This document shows, in pieces, positions 37,082-46,320 of a stretch of DNA of 64,000 bases. Origin of the DNA: Pseudarthrobacter phenanthrenivorans Sphe3 (GTDB lineage Bacteria; Actinomycetota; Actinomycetes; Actinomycetales; Micrococcaceae); NCBI RefSeq assembly GCF_000189535.1, contig NC_015145.1, positions 1,178,001-1,242,000 of the forward strand, read 5' to 3'. The position numbers were made by a program, and so were the translations under genes. The notes beneath the pieces were generated by a model. The model did no database searches. It was not told where the DNA came from and saw only the letters and a program-made list of their open reading frames with translations. Positions within the stretch are counted from its first letter, which is position 1; each line of letters opens with the position of its first letter.

Positions 37082-37911
37082 GCGCCGGCGTCGAGGCGGG
37101 CAGTGCCACGGAGGCTGCACGCAACAGGACTTTCGGGGCACTGTACTCACGCAATGCCCGGGCTGTCATTGGCCGCGGGATGCTGGCGACCAGGAGCAGC
37201 AACTGGCTGGTAATGCTCTCCGGGTTCTTCGAACCGGTCCTGTTCCTGGTCTCCATGGGCGTGGGACTGGGCTCCATCGTAGGCTCCGTGCAGGGGCCCG
37301 GGGGCGGGGAGATCAGCTACGCGGCCTACATCGCCCCGGCACTGCTGGCGGTCTCGGCGATGAACGGCGCCGTCTACGACTCCACCTGGAACGTGTTCTT
37401 CAAGATGAACTTCGCCAAGCTCTACCAGGGGATGCTCTACACCTCGCTGGGGCCGCTGGATGTGGCGCTGGGAGAAATCTTCCTGGCACTGCTGCGCGGG
37501 CTGCTGTATGCGCTCGGGTTCACGGCAGTGATGGGGATGATGGGCCTCATCACCACCCCGTGGGCGCTGCTGATGGTTCCTGCGTCGGTGCTGATCGCCT
37601 TCGGCTTCGCCAGCATCGGGATGGGGATCACCAGTTTCCTCAAAACCTTCCAGCAGATGGACTGGATCAACTTCATCATGCTGCCCATGTTCCTGTTCAG
37701 TGCCACGTTCTACCCCCTCAGCGTCTACCCGCAGGCCATCCAGTGGCTCATCCAGGCCATGCCGCTCTGGCACGGGGTGGAACTGCTGCGCCAGATCAGC
37801 GTGGGCACCTTCACCGCCGCCACGTCCATCCACATCGGCTACTACCTGGCGATGACCGCCGTCGGCATGCTGCTCACCACCGTCCGCCTGCGCCAGCTCT
37901 TCCTGAAGTAG
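37078..37911 (+). CDS. ABC-2 type permease, second of pair
   Basis: A 277-residue paralogue of the preceding permease, sharing FLVSMGVGLGSIV, APALLAVSAMNGAVYDSTWNVFFK and FLFSATFYPLSVYPQAIQWL. The ATG at 37078 overlaps the previous stop (ATGA); the open frame extends further upstream inside the first permease but that part is a shadow. No clear terminator follows in the 68 bp before the next gene. Confidence 0.85.
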   Translation: MSAGVEAGSATEAARNRTFGALYSRNARAVIGRGMLATRSSNWLVMLSGFFEPVLFLVSMGVGLGSIVGSVQGPGGGEISYAAYIAPALLAVSAMNGAVYDSTWNVFFKMNFAKLYQGMLYTSLGPLDVALGEIFLALLRGLLYALGFTAVMGMMGLITTPWALLMVPASVLIAFGFASIGMGITSFLKTFQQMDWINFIMLPMFLFSATFYPLSVYPQAIQWLIQAMPLWHGVELLRQISVGTFTAATSIHIGYYLAMTAVGMLLTTVRLRQLFLK

Positions 37912-37979
37912 CCCGGGGCCGTGTTCGCCGGGGGTGGAAGGCGGCGGGAGCACCTCCCCGGGTTTGAGAGAATAGCTCT

Positions 37980-38540
37980 ATGCGAACCCTCGGCAGCAGT
38001 TCCACGTCATCCTCCAAACCCGCCCGGGGCGGATTCTCCATGTTCCGCATCAGCGGGCCGGGACTCATGGTCCTGGTCACCGCGTTCGTTGTGGCCGTGA
38101 TCTTCGCGGCCAACCAGAACGACGTCGTGGGCTGGGTTGTTGCCATCATCGCCTTCTTCTGGCTGGCGCTCGCGTCCTTCGTGGTGTTCAGCATCCAGAA
38201 AGCCGCCAAAAAGGCCGGCGCCAAGCTGAGCGAAGCCCAGAACGCCTTCACGTCCGCAGCCGGGCGCGGGCCGTACGCCCCGACTGACCAGGGTGGAATC
38301 CGGGTTGTTGCCGAGCGCTCGCAGGCTGACGAGGTCCGCGACCTCAAGCTGGACCACTCCTTCAAGATCGTCCAGGTGCAGATCCGGGTGGTGGAAGAGG
38401 AGCGGGCCAAGGGTGCTGCCGCCAACCAGGACACCATCAACAGGGCGTTGGAAACCATCGAGATCACTGCCACGAATGCCAGGGACATGATCAAGTCCTC
38501 CGGCAGCGGGGAGCCGGTCACCGGAACCATCATCGACTAG
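37980..38540 (+). CDS. Two-helix membrane protein, function unknown
   Basis: A 186-residue protein. A Ser/Thr-rich N-terminus, two membrane helices (GLMVLVTAFVVAVIFAA and VVGWVVAIIAFFWLALASFVVF, about 28-72), and a mostly helical cytoplasmic domain rich in Ala, Lys and Glu that ends in a possible coiled coil (KIVQVQIRVVEEERAKGAAA). Start ATG 37980 follows TAGCTC very closely, which does not fit a promoter for this start; ATG 38040 is a possible alternative. xthA follows almost immediately. I do not recognise the family. Confidence 0.65.
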   Translation: MRTLGSSSTSSSKPARGGFSMFRISGPGLMVLVTAFVVAVIFAANQNDVVGWVVAIIAFFWLALASFVVFSIQKAAKKAGAKLSEAQNAFTSAAGRGPYAPTDQGGIRVVAERSQADEVRDLKLDHSFKIVQVQIRVVEEERAKGAAANQDTINRALETIEITATNARDMIKSSGSGEPVTGTIID

Positions 38541-38550
38541 AGTGGAGCGG

Positions 38551-39384
38551 GTGAGCTCGGCATTGAAGAAGGACCACCTTCGCATCGCATCAGTCAACGT
38601 CAATGGCCTCCGTGCCGCCTTCAAAAACGGTATGGCGGCGTGGCTGGAGCCCCGCGAAGTGGACATCCTCTGCCTGCAGGAAGTCCGCGCCCCCGATGCC
38701 ATCGTGCGGCAGCTGCTGGGCGACGGCTGGCACATCCTGCACTCCGAGGCTGAGGCGAAAGGACGCGCCGGCGTGGCCATCGCCTCCCGCGAGGAACCCC
38801 TGGCCACCCGTGACGGCATTGGTGACGACTACTTCGCGACGGCGGGCCGCTGGGTGGAGGCCGACTTCCGCCTTACAGACTCAGCAGGGGAACGGGTGCA
38901 GCTGACCGTGGCGAGCGCCTACGTCCACTCCGGCGAAGTGGGCACCCCCAAGCAGGACGACAAGTTCCGGTTCCTGGATGTCATGACCACGCGCCTCCCG
39001 GAGCTGAGCAAACACAGCGACCATGCCCTGGTGGTGGGTGACCTCAACGTCGCGCACACGCCCCTGGACATCCGGAACTCAAAGGGCAACGTGAAGAAAG
39101 CCGGCCACCTGCCGGAAGAACGCGCCTACTTCGACAGGTTCTTCGGCGAGGAGATCGGCTGGCATGACGTCCACCGCAACCTCGCCGGCCAGGTCGACGG
39201 GCCATACACCTGGTGGTCGCAGCGCGGCAAGGCGTTCGACAACGACACCGGCTGGCGCATCGACTACCACCTGGCCACCCCCGCCCTGGCCGCGTCCGCC
39301 ATCTCCGCCGTGGTGGACCGGGCGCCCTCGTGGGACACCCGCTTCTCCGACCATGCCCCGTTGGTAGTGGACTACCAGCTCTAA
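38551..39384 (+). CDS. xthA: Exodeoxyribonuclease III (AP endonuclease)
   Basis: Base-excision repair nuclease of the EEP superfamily. About 277 residues. Motifs: [25 protein letters not shown] (metal-ligand Glu), [26 protein letters not shown] (Asp, Asn), [20 protein letters not shown] and [11 protein letters not shown] (catalytic His). GTG 38551 is 7 nt after TAGAGT, fitting a leaderless mRNA whose -10 overlaps the upstream stop codon; GTG 38542 is an alternative start. trpS follows 20 bp downstream. Confidence 0.92.
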   Translation: MSSALKKDHLRIASVNVNGLRAAFKNGMAAWLEPREVDILCLQEVRAPDAIVRQLLGDGWHILHSEAEAKGRAGVAIASREEPLATRDGIGDDYFATAGRWVEADFRLTDSAGERVQLTVASAYVHSGEVGTPKQDDKFRFLDVMTTRLPELSKHSDHALVVGDLNVAHTPLDIRNSKGNVKKAGHLPEERAYFDRFFGEEIGWHDVHRNLAGQVDGPYTWWSQRGKAFDNDTGWRIDYHLATPALAASAISAVVDRAPSWDTRFSDHAPLVVDYQL

Positions 39385-39404
39385 GCCCCGAAGGTTCCCT
39401 CCCC

Positions 39405-40448
39405 ATGACTAGCCCTACTTTGCCCGCAGCCAAGAAGCGCATCCTTTCCGGCGCCAAGCCCACGGCCGACTCCCTGCACCTGGGCAACTACATCGGTGCC
39501 GTCCGCAACTGGGTGGACATGCAGGCTGAGTACGACGCCGTGTTCTTCATCCCGGACCTGCACGCCATCACCGTGGACTTCGATCCCGCCGAGCTGGCCA
39601 AGCGCACCCGGATCGTGGCGGCCCAGTACATCGCGGCGGGCATCGATCCGGACAAGAGCATTTTTTTCGTGCAGTCCCACGTGCCCGAGCATGCACAGCT
39701 GGCCTGGGCCCTGAACTGCATCACCGGGTTTGGCGAAGCCTCCCGGATGACCCAGTTCAAGGACAAGACGCAGAAGTCCGGCGCCGACGCCGCCACCCTG
39801 GGTCTGTTTGCCTACCCCACCCTGATGGCCGCTGACATCCTCCTGTACCAGACGGACCTGGTGCCGGTAGGAGAGGACCAGCGCCAGCACCTGGAGCTCA
39901 CCCGTAACCTGGCCCAGCGCTTCAACACCCGGTTTGGTCCCACGTTTACCGTCCCCGAGGCGACCATCGTCAAGGAAAGCGCCAAGATCTACGACCTGCA
40001 GAACCCCAGCGCCAAGATGTCCAAGACGGGCGAATCGCCCAACGGCGCCATCCAGCTGCTTGAGGATCCCAAGATCGCGGCCAAGCGCATCAAGTCCGCA
40101 GTGACCGACGCCGGCACGGAGATCCGGTTCGACGCCGAGGAGAAGCCCGGCGTTTCCAACCTGCTCACCATCTACTCCTCCCTCACGGGAAAATCGGTGG
40201 CTGAACTCGAGGCCGAATACCAGGGAAAGATGTACGGCCACCTCAAAGTGGATCTTGCAGAGGTGGTGGTGGATTTCGTGACACCCCTCCGCAACCGGAC
40301 CAATGAGCTGATGGCCGATCCGGCGGAGCTGGACCGGCTGCTGGCCCACGGCGCCGAGCGCGCCCGTGAAATCGCCTCGGTCACGCTCGCACAGGTGTAC
40401 GAGCGCATGGGCTTCCTGCCGTCCCTCAGCCTCGCCGGAGTCCGCTAG
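39405..40448 (+). CDS. trpS: Tryptophanyl-tRNA synthetase
   Basis: Charges tRNA-Trp. 347 residues, class I fold. HIGH-equivalent [14 protein letters not shown], the TrpRS-specific stretch [39 protein letters not shown] then [12 protein letters not shown], and the KMSKS motif [12 protein letters not shown]. The ATG is 39405; a longer open frame upstream overlaps xthA and is rejected. No own promoter is evident, so it is probably co-transcribed with xthA. Confidence 0.95.
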   Translation: MTSPTLPAAKKRILSGAKPTADSLHLGNYIGAVRNWVDMQAEYDAVFFIPDLHAITVDFDPAELAKRTRIVAAQYIAAGIDPDKSIFFVQSHVPEHAQLAWALNCITGFGEASRMTQFKDKTQKSGADAATLGLFAYPTLMAADILLYQTDLVPVGEDQRQHLELTRNLAQRFNTRFGPTFTVPEATIVKESAKIYDLQNPSAKMSKTGESPNGAIQLLEDPKIAAKRIKSAVTDAGTEIRFDAEEKPGVSNLLTIYSSLTGKSVAELEAEYQGKMYGHLKVDLAEVVVDFVTPLRNRTNELMADPAELDRLLAHGAERAREIASVTLAQVYERMGFLPSLSLAGVR

Positions 40449-40518
40449 CGCCATGCGGTCCAGCGACGTCGCGGCAAGGCAGAGTTCCCGTTCCACCCAC
40501 CGGGTGGGAGGGACGCCC

Positions 40519-41115
40519 GTGAACTCACAGGGAGGACCTGCGGGCCGCCGTGCCGAGGCCGTCACCCCGGTTTCCCGCCCGGAGGACATCAGCGTGGGCG
40601 TGATCCTTGGCTTTCCTCCCGGAATCGCGGAGGAACTGCAGCGTTGGCGGGCCTCCTTTGGCGACCCCCTGGCCGACATCGTTCCAGCCCACATCACCCT
40701 GGTGACCACCACCCCCACCCGCGACTGGGAGGCTACCCTGGAGCACGTCCGCGAGGTGGCCCGGCGGCAAAAGCCTTTCACTGTCACCATCGCAGGCACC
40801 GGAACGTTCCGCCCGGTGTCGCCGGTGGTCTTTATTAACGTGGAGGACGGGTTCGACCACTGCGTTGACCTGCACGAAAAACTCCAGCAGGGCCCCCTTC
40901 ACCGCGAACTGCCGTTTGCCTACCACCCCCACGTCACCATTGCCCATGACGTGGCCCCGGAAAGCCTCGACGAAGCCGAAACGGTGCTGAGGAACTATAG
41001 GGCCACCTTCCCGGTGGTTAGCATGGGACTTTACGAGCATGATGCCGACGGCATCTGGCAGCTACGGGAAGAGCTGGACTTTGGGACCCAAACTGACAAC
41101 GACGGCGGCAGCTGA
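40519..41115 (+). CDS. 2'-5' RNA ligase / 2H phosphoesterase family protein
   Basis: A 198-residue protein with both family HxT motifs: AHITLVTTTP and HPHVTIAHD, about 85 residues apart, as in LigT/CPDase-like 2H phosphoesterases. GTG 40519 is chosen because GGGAGGG sits 9 nt upstream; ATG 40453 and earlier starts would add a low-complexity basic tail. Substrate unknown; family members act on 2',3'-cyclic phosphates or 2'-5' linkages. Follows trpS by 70 bp. Confidence 0.8.
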   Translation: MNSQGGPAGRRAEAVTPVSRPEDISVGVILGFPPGIAEELQRWRASFGDPLADIVPAHITLVTTTPTRDWEATLEHVREVARRQKPFTVTIAGTGTFRPVSPVVFINVEDGFDHCVDLHEKLQQGPLHRELPFAYHPHVTIAHDVAPESLDEAETVLRNYRATFPVVSMGLYEHDADGIWQLREELDFGTQTDNDGGS

Positions 41116-41128
41116 CTCCCGGAGTCCC

Positions 41129-42283
41129 TTGCGGGCGCAGGCCAGGCAGGCTGAGCAGCAGCCCCTTCCCACGGAGCATGCCCGCCTGAAGCTCGCGGTC
41201 ATCCAGAAGCGGATGGACTGGAACAAGGCACGCAGGGCCGGTGCCGGTCCTGTACCCACCGTGATGGCGATGTTCCAGTGGCTGCTGGCCCGCCTGAATG
41301 CGCTGCGCCCCATGCGCGCCTTCAGGCACTACAACCTCCAGCACGGGCCGCTCATGTCCGCCGGCATCGGCTTCAACATGTTTTTCTCCATTACCGGTTT
41401 GCTCACCACCGGCTTCTCCATCGCCGGGCTCGTCCTGCGCAGCCAGCCGGCACTCCTGGACACGATCGTCAGCAGCGTGGCACAGAGTGCTCCCGGGCTG
41501 CTGAAGGTCAGCGGGGGAGAGGGGCTGGTGGATCCGCAGGACCTGCTGAACCCGGACGGCCTGGGTTGGACGGCAACCATTGCCGCGGCTGTGACGGTGT
41601 TTACGTCGCTGCGCTGGATCGCGGGGATGCGGGACGGGCTTCGGGGAGTCCTGGAGCTGCCTCCGCTGCTGGTCAACCCGGTCCTGCTGAAGCTCCGGGA
41701 TGCAGGGACCTTGCTCCTGTTGGGTGTTGCCCTGGTCATCAGTGCAGGGGCTTCCCTGGTCTTCGGCACTGCTGCAGGCTGGGTTACGGATTTCCTGCGC
41801 CTGGACGAGGTCGTGGCGGGTCCGCTGACCACATCGGTCAAGATCGCGGTTCCGCTGGTCCTGAGCTGGGTTACGGCCGTCATCATGTTCCGGCTTGCCG
41901 GCAGCCTCAAGTTGTCCCGGAGGGCACTGCTGGAGGGCACCATCCTGGCGGCCCTGGGCACAAGTATCCTGCAGATCTTCAGCACAGAGCTGCTGGCGGG
42001 TGCGGGACGGAACCCCATCCTGGCACCCTTCGCCATCATCATCGGCCTGCTGATCTGGTTCAACCTGGTCAGCCAGGTGTACCTGATCGCGGCCGGCTGG
42101 TCGGCCGTGCGGGAAGCGGACCTGAAGGGCGGCGGGCCCGCGCATGAGAAGGGCACATGGGGCGCCCGCCAGGTCCAGCCCGGCAAAGTTCCCGTCCAGC
42201 CGGGGAGAGGGCCCGCCTACGCCGACCCGGGCACCCCTGCTACTGCCCGGCGTCGAGGTACTGGTCGGCCCAGGCAGCGATAA
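41129..42283 (+). CDS. YihY/BrkB family inner-membrane protein
   Basis: A protein of about 384 residues with six membrane helices. RHYNLQHGPLMSAGIGFNMF and FSITGLLTTGFSIAG match the YihY/BrkB start, followed by the LDTIVSSVAQSAPGLL loop and a basic Pro/Gly-rich C-terminal tail. The family was once mis-annotated as ribonuclease BN; it is now regarded as a membrane or transport protein of unknown role. TTG 41129 has GGAG at 4 nt and is preferred; ATG 41039 would overlap the upstream gene by 77 bp. Its 3' end overlaps the convergent hydrolase by 44 bp. Confidence 0.75.
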   Translation: MRAQARQAEQQPLPTEHARLKLAVIQKRMDWNKARRAGAGPVPTVMAMFQWLLARLNALRPMRAFRHYNLQHGPLMSAGIGFNMFFSITGLLTTGFSIAGLVLRSQPALLDTIVSSVAQSAPGLLKVSGGEGLVDPQDLLNPDGLGWTATIAAAVTVFTSLRWIAGMRDGLRGVLELPPLLVNPVLLKLRDAGTLLLLGVALVISAGASLVFGTAAGWVTDFLRLDEVVAGPLTTSVKIAVPLVLSWVTAVIMFRLAGSLKLSRRALLEGTILAALGTSILQIFSTELLAGAGRNPILAPFAIIIGLLIWFNLVSQVYLIAAGWSAVREADLKGGGPAHEKGTWGARQVQPGKVPVQPGRGPAYADPGTPATARRRGTGRPRQR

Positions 42284-43010
42284 TCCTGGCCGCACGCGCC
42301 GCCTGGCCTTTGCCCGTGAGCAGATGGTCGCTGCCTTCGAGGGAGACGAAGTTCCGCGGGTGGCGGGCTGTCTGGAAGATCGTACTGGCGTTTTCGATTC
42401 CCACGGTGTTGTCCGTGGGGGAGTGCAGCACCATCAGCGGCTTGTGCAGCTGCTTGATGCAGTCGGTCAGGTCCGCGTTCTCCAGGTCCTCCACGAAGTG
42501 TTTGCGGATCTCCACCCGCTTGCCGCCAAGGTCCACCTCTGCACTGCCCTCACTCAGGATCTTATCCAGGGCCGCATCGAACACGTGCGCCACGTGCTTC
42601 GGCGAGAAGGGCGCCCCAACGGTAGCGACGGCGTCGAGCTCGGGAATCTCCCGTGCGGCAGCCAGGACGGCCGCGCCGCCGAAGGAGTGGCCCACCAGCA
42701 GGGAAATCTGCTTCCCCTGGCTGCGCATGAATTCTGCTGCCTTGACCGTGTCCGCAACCTTGTGGCTGAACGATCCGGCCGACCATTCACCGGCGGAGCC
42801 TCCCAGGCCCAGGTTGTCGAACCGGAGCATGCCCACGCCGCTGTCCGCCAGCGCCTTGCACATCCGTGACGCGGACGGGCTGTCCTTCCCCAGCGTGAAA
42901 CCGTGCGAAAAGACACCCCAGCCCTTGACGGGGCCTTCCGGGACATCGATGATTCCCGAGAGCATCTCGCCGGTGGAACCTTCAAAGCTGACTTTTTCGG
43001 AGCGGGACAA
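42240..43010 (-). CDS. Alpha/beta hydrolase (BAAT/DLH-like serine hydrolase)
   Basis: A 256-residue hydrolase with nucleophile elbow GHSFGG, oxyanion region FSHGFTLGKDSPSASRM, Asp in HSPTDNTVGI and His in GSDHLLTG, a full Ser-Asp-His triad. It resembles the OsmC-associated or secreted-dipeptidyl-like hydrolases often found with redox proteins, but no OsmC fusion is present. TTG start (43010) with AGGGG at 5 nt; -10 TACGAT is 15 nt further upstream. Substrate unknown. Confidence 0.82.
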   Translation of the reverse strand: MSRSEKVSFEGSTGEMLSGIIDVPEGPVKGWGVFSHGFTLGKDSPSASRMCKALADSGVGMLRFDNLGLGGSAGEWSAGSFSHKVADTVKAAEFMRSQGKQISLLVGHSFGGAAVLAAAREIPELDAVATVGAPFSPKHVAHVFDAALDKILSEGSAEVDLGGKRVEIRKHFVEDLENADLTDCIKQLHKPLMVLHSPTDNTVGIENASTIFQTARHPRNFVSLEGSDHLLTGKGQAARAARIIAAWADQYLDAGQ

Positions 43011-43106
43011 GGCGTCCCCTTTCGTATCGTACGAATGGCTGTGGGCCCACGCCCGCCGGGTTCCCTGGCCGAGCTTGCGGGGTCAGGGGGCGGGTGGGGA
43101 GAAACG

Positions 43107-43148
43107 ACGACGGCGCCGCTCCCCCTGGGTGGGGGACGGCGCCGTCGT
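43107..43148 (-). terminator. Terminator of the sdh operon
   Basis: 12-bp perfect stem (43107-43118 with 43137-43148) extended by a CTCCCC/GGGGGA inner stem; on the minus strand it is followed by CGTTTCTCC. Lies 16 bp after the sdhB stop. Confidence 0.82.
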
Positions 43149-43163
43149 CTGCTTGGTCCTTTG

Positions 43164-43946
43164 TCAGATCTTGCGGGAGAGAATGGCCTGCTTGACCTCG
43201 GCGATGGCCTGGGTCACCTGGATGCCGCGGGGGCATGCTTCGGAGCAGTTGAAGGTGGTGCGGCAGCGCCACACGCCTTCCTTGTCATTGAGGATCTCCA
43301 GGCGCATGTCGCCCGCGTCATCGCGTGAATCGAAGATGAACCGGTGGGCGTTGACGATCGCGGCGGGGCCGAAGTACTGGCCGTCGGTCCAGAACACAGG
43401 GCAGGAGGAGGTGCAGGCAGCGCAGAGGATGCACTTGGTGGTGTCATCAAAGCGCTCACGGTCCTCCGCGGACTGCAGGCGTTCGCGGGTGGGCTCGTGG
43501 CCCTTGTTGATGAGGAACGGCATGACCTCGCGGTAGGACTGGAAGAACGGCTCCATGTCCACAATGAGGTCCTTCTCCACCGGCAGGCCCTTGATGGGTT
43601 CCACCGTGATGGGCTTGGACGTGTCCAGGTCCTTCAACAGGGTCTTGCAGGCCAGGCGGTTGCGGCCGTTGATGCGCATGGCATCCGACCCGCACACGCC
43701 GTGCGCGCAGGAACGGCGGAAGGACAAGGTGCCGTCCATTTCCCACTTGACCTTGTGCAGGGCATCCAGCACGCGGTCCGTGCCGTACATGGTCAGGTGG
43801 AAGTCATCCCAGGTGGCTTCTCCGGAGACCTCCGGGTTGTACCGCCGGACGCGCATGTGCACATCGAACGTGGGGATTTCGCCGCCACCGCCAACGCCTG
43901 CAGGCAGTTCAATCTTTGAGGCTGGCTCAGCAAGTTCAGCTGACAT
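43164..43946 (-). CDS. sdhB: Succinate dehydrogenase iron-sulfur subunit
   Basis: 260 residues. [2Fe-2S] cysteines in RRSCAHGVCGSDAM plus LACKTL, then [4Fe-4S]/[3Fe-4S] sites CILCAACTSSCPVF and CSEACPRGIQV. Passes electrons from SdhA flavin to menaquinone at the membrane anchor. Last gene of sdhCDAB, one base after the sdhA stop. Confidence 0.96.
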   Translation of the reverse strand: MSAELAEPASKIELPAGVGGGGEIPTFDVHMRVRRYNPEVSGEATWDDFHLTMYGTDRVLDALHKVKWEMDGTLSFRRSCAHGVCGSDAMRINGRNRLACKTLLKDLDTSKPITVEPIKGLPVEKDLIVDMEPFFQSYREVMPFLINKGHEPTRERLQSAEDRERFDDTTKCILCAACTSSCPVFWTDGQYFGPAAIVNAHRFIFDSRDDAGDMRLEILNDKEGVWRCRTTFNCSEACPRGIQVTQAIAEVKQAILSRKI

Positions 43947-43947
43947 C

Positions 43948-45747
43948 TTAGTACTTCCTCACCATCGGCTCGTAGCGGGTAAAGACAACCGGCTTGGTGG
44001 CCAGGCGGATTCCGGCGATTGACTCCGCCGATCCGTCCGCCGGGGCATGGTCATCCTTGTACGCCATGGAGTGCTTCATGAATTTCTCGTCGTTGCGGTC
44101 CGGGAAGTCCTCGCGGAAGTGTCCGCCACGGGATTCCTCGCGGTAGAGGGCTGCCACGGTCATCACCTTGGCCAGTTCCAGCAGGAAGCCGAGCTCAACG
44201 GCTTCGAGCAGGTCCAGGTTGAAGCGCTTGCCCTTGTCCTGGACGTTGATGCGCTTGTACCGCTCCTCGAAGGAGGCGATGTCGCGCAGGACCTGGTTCA
44301 GGGTTTCGGCCGTGCGGAACACCTGCATGTTGGCGTCCATGGTGTCCTGCAGTTCCTTGCGGATCTGGGCCACCTTCTCGTCGCCGGTGCCGTTGCGGGC
44401 AATGTCCAGCAGTTCGGTGGTGTACGCCAGCGGGTTCTCCGGCAGCTCCACGAAATCGGCCGTCTTTGCGTATTCCGCAGCGGCGATGCCCGCGCGCTTG
44501 CCGAAGACGTTGATGTCCAGCAGCGAGTTGGTGCCCAGGCGGTTGGAACCGTGCACGGACACGCAGGCAACCTCGCCGGCTGCGTACAGGCCCGGGACCA
44601 CGGTGTCGTTGTCCTGCAGGACCTCGGTGGTGATGTTGGTGGGGATGCCGCCCATGGCGTAGTGGGCGGTCGGGAACACCGGAACCGGCTCCGTGTAGGG
44701 CTCCACGCCGAGGTAGGTGCGGGCAAACTCGGTGATGTCCGGCAGCTTGGCATCGATGTGCGCCGGCTCCAGGTGCGTCAGGTCGAGCAGCACGTAGTCC
44801 TTGTTCGGGCCGCAGCCGCGGCCTTCACGGACTTCGTTGGCCATGGAGCGGGCCACGATGTCGCGGGGCGCCAGGTCCTTGATGGTGGGGGCGTAGCGCT
44901 CCATGAAGCGCTCACCCTCCGAGTTGCGGAGGATCGCGCCTTCACCGCGGGCGGCTTCAGACAGGAGGATGCCCAGTCCGGCGAGGCCGGTCGGGTGGAA
45001 CTGGAAGAACTCCATGTCCTCCAGGGGGATGCCGCGGCGGAAGGCAATGCCCATGCCGTCACCGGTCAGGGTGTGGGCGTTGGAGGTGGTCTTGAAGACC
45101 TTGCCCGCGCCGCCGGAGGCGAACACCACGGATTTCGCCTGGAACACGTGCAGTTCGCCTGACGCAAGATCGTAGGAGACCACGCCGGCAACGCGCTTCT
45201 GCTTGTAGGGGGTGCCGTCCTCGCGGACCGCGTCCTCCTCGACCGTGAGCAGGTCCAGGACGTAGTACTCGTTGTAGAACTCCACGTTGTGCTTGACGCA
45301 GTTCTGGTAGAGCGTCTGCAGGATCATGTGGCCGGTGCGGTCGGCGGCGTAGCAGGCACGGCGGACGGGAGCCTTGCCGTGGTCGCGGGTGTGGCCGCCG
45401 AAACGGCGCTGGTCAATCCGGCCTTCGGGCGTGCGGTTGAACGGCAGGCCCATTTTTTCCAGGTCGAGGACGGCGTCGATGGCTTCCTTGGCCATGACCT
45501 CAGCGGCGTCCTGGTCAACCAGGTAGTCGCCGCCCTTGACGGTGTCGAACGTGTGCCACTCCCAGTTGTCTTCTTCGACGTTGGCGAGGGCCGCACACAT
45601 GCCACCCTGCGCCGCACCGGTGTGCGAGCGGGTGGGGTAGAGCTTGGTCAGTACTGCTGTGCGCGCGCGCTGACCGGACTCGATCGCGGCGCGCATGCCA
45701 GCGCCACCGGCACCGACGATGACGACGTCGTACTTATGGACCTGCAT
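43948..45747 (-). CDS. sdhA: Succinate dehydrogenase flavoprotein subunit
   Basis: 599 residues. FAD Rossmann motif YDVVIVGAGGAGMRAAIES, covalent-FAD motif TRSHTGAAQGG with the flavinylated His, catalytic HTRDHGKAPVRRACYAADRT, and C-terminal REESRGGHFREDFPDRND. ATG 45747 gives the canonical N-terminus (MQVHKYDVV); a longer frame to 45810 is unlikely. Weak purine-rich ribosome-binding site. A 10-bp hairpin lies in the 108-bp gap behind sdhD. Confidence 0.96.
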   Translation of the reverse strand: MQVHKYDVVIVGAGGAGMRAAIESGQRARTAVLTKLYPTRSHTGAAQGGMCAALANVEEDNWEWHTFDTVKGGDYLVDQDAAEVMAKEAIDAVLDLEKMGLPFNRTPEGRIDQRRFGGHTRDHGKAPVRRACYAADRTGHMILQTLYQNCVKHNVEFYNEYYVLDLLTVEEDAVREDGTPYKQKRVAGVVSYDLASGELHVFQAKSVVFASGGAGKVFKTTSNAHTLTGDGMGIAFRRGIPLEDMEFFQFHPTGLAGLGILLSEAARGEGAILRNSEGERFMERYAPTIKDLAPRDIVARSMANEVREGRGCGPNKDYVLLDLTHLEPAHIDAKLPDITEFARTYLGVEPYTEPVPVFPTAHYAMGGIPTNITTEVLQDNDTVVPGLYAAGEVACVSVHGSNRLGTNSLLDINVFGKRAGIAAAEYAKTADFVELPENPLAYTTELLDIARNGTGDEKVAQIRKELQDTMDANMQVFRTAETLNQVLRDIASFEERYKRINVQDKGKRFNLDLLEAVELGFLLELAKVMTVAALYREESRGGHFREDFPDRNDEKFMKHSMAYKDDHAPADGSAESIAGIRLATKPVVFTRYEPMVRKY

Positions 45748-45814
45748 ACCAGATGCTCTTTCTCTCAAAATTCGCAATAAAACAACGGGGCGGCTTCGCC
45801 TTCCCCGCAAAACA

Positions 45815-45840
45815 GGGCCCGCGGTAGTACCCGCGGGCCC
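45815..45840 (-). terminator. Intra-operon hairpin between sdhD and sdhA
   Basis: Perfect 10-bp GC-rich stem (45815-45824 with 45831-45840), loop of about 6 nt, no T-tract. It lies 15 bp after the sdhD stop and about 68 bp before sdhA. Because sdhA has no clear promoter of its own, this may be a partial terminator or an mRNA-stability element rather than an operon end. Confidence 0.55.
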
Positions 45841-45855
45841 GGGGTGGTGCTGGTG

Positions 45856-46317
45856 CTAGGCAGGGCAGAATCCGCCCGGCAGGGGAACACCGTCAACCAC
45901 GGGGCAGGGGTCGAAGGTGAAGATGACCAGGGTGCCCAGGACGATGATGACGACGGTGGCCGAGTAAAGGACCGTCTTCAGCCAGCGGCGGGTTGAGTCC
46001 TTTTCGGCGTAGTCGTTGATGATGGTGCGGACACCGTTGGTGCCGTGCAGCATGGCCAGCCACAGCATGGTGAGGTCCCAGAACTGCCAGAACGGATCAG
46101 CCCACTTGCCGGCCACAAAACCGAAGTCGATGGCCTTGATGCCTTCTCCCACCAGGAGGTTCACGAAGAGGTGCCCGAAGATGAGGACCACCAGGACCAC
46201 ACCGGATAGCCGCATGAAGAGCCAGGCGACCATTTCGAAGTTGCCGCGGCTCCCCCCGTGGCGCTGGTACTGGGGAGCGATCCGCCCGCTGCGGGGGCTC
46301 TCGATTGTTGCACTCAT
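45856..46317 (-). CDS. sdhD: Succinate dehydrogenase membrane anchor subunit
   Basis: 153 residues with three membrane helices (WLFMRLSGVVLVVLIFGHLFV; FWDLTMLWLAMLHGTNGVRTI; VLYSATVVIIVLGTLVIFTF). Heme-ligand-type histidines occur in FGHLFVN and LHGTNG. Unusual Cys/Pro-rich C-terminus (FDPCPVVDGVPLPGGFCP). Three bases after sdhC. Confidence 0.92.
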   Translation of the reverse strand: MSATIESPRSGRIAPQYQRHGGSRGNFEMVAWLFMRLSGVVLVVLIFGHLFVNLLVGEGIKAIDFGFVAGKWADPFWQFWDLTMLWLAMLHGTNGVRTIINDYAEKDSTRRWLKTVLYSATVVIIVLGTLVIFTFDPCPVVDGVPLPGGFCPA

Positions 46318-46320
46318 GGC

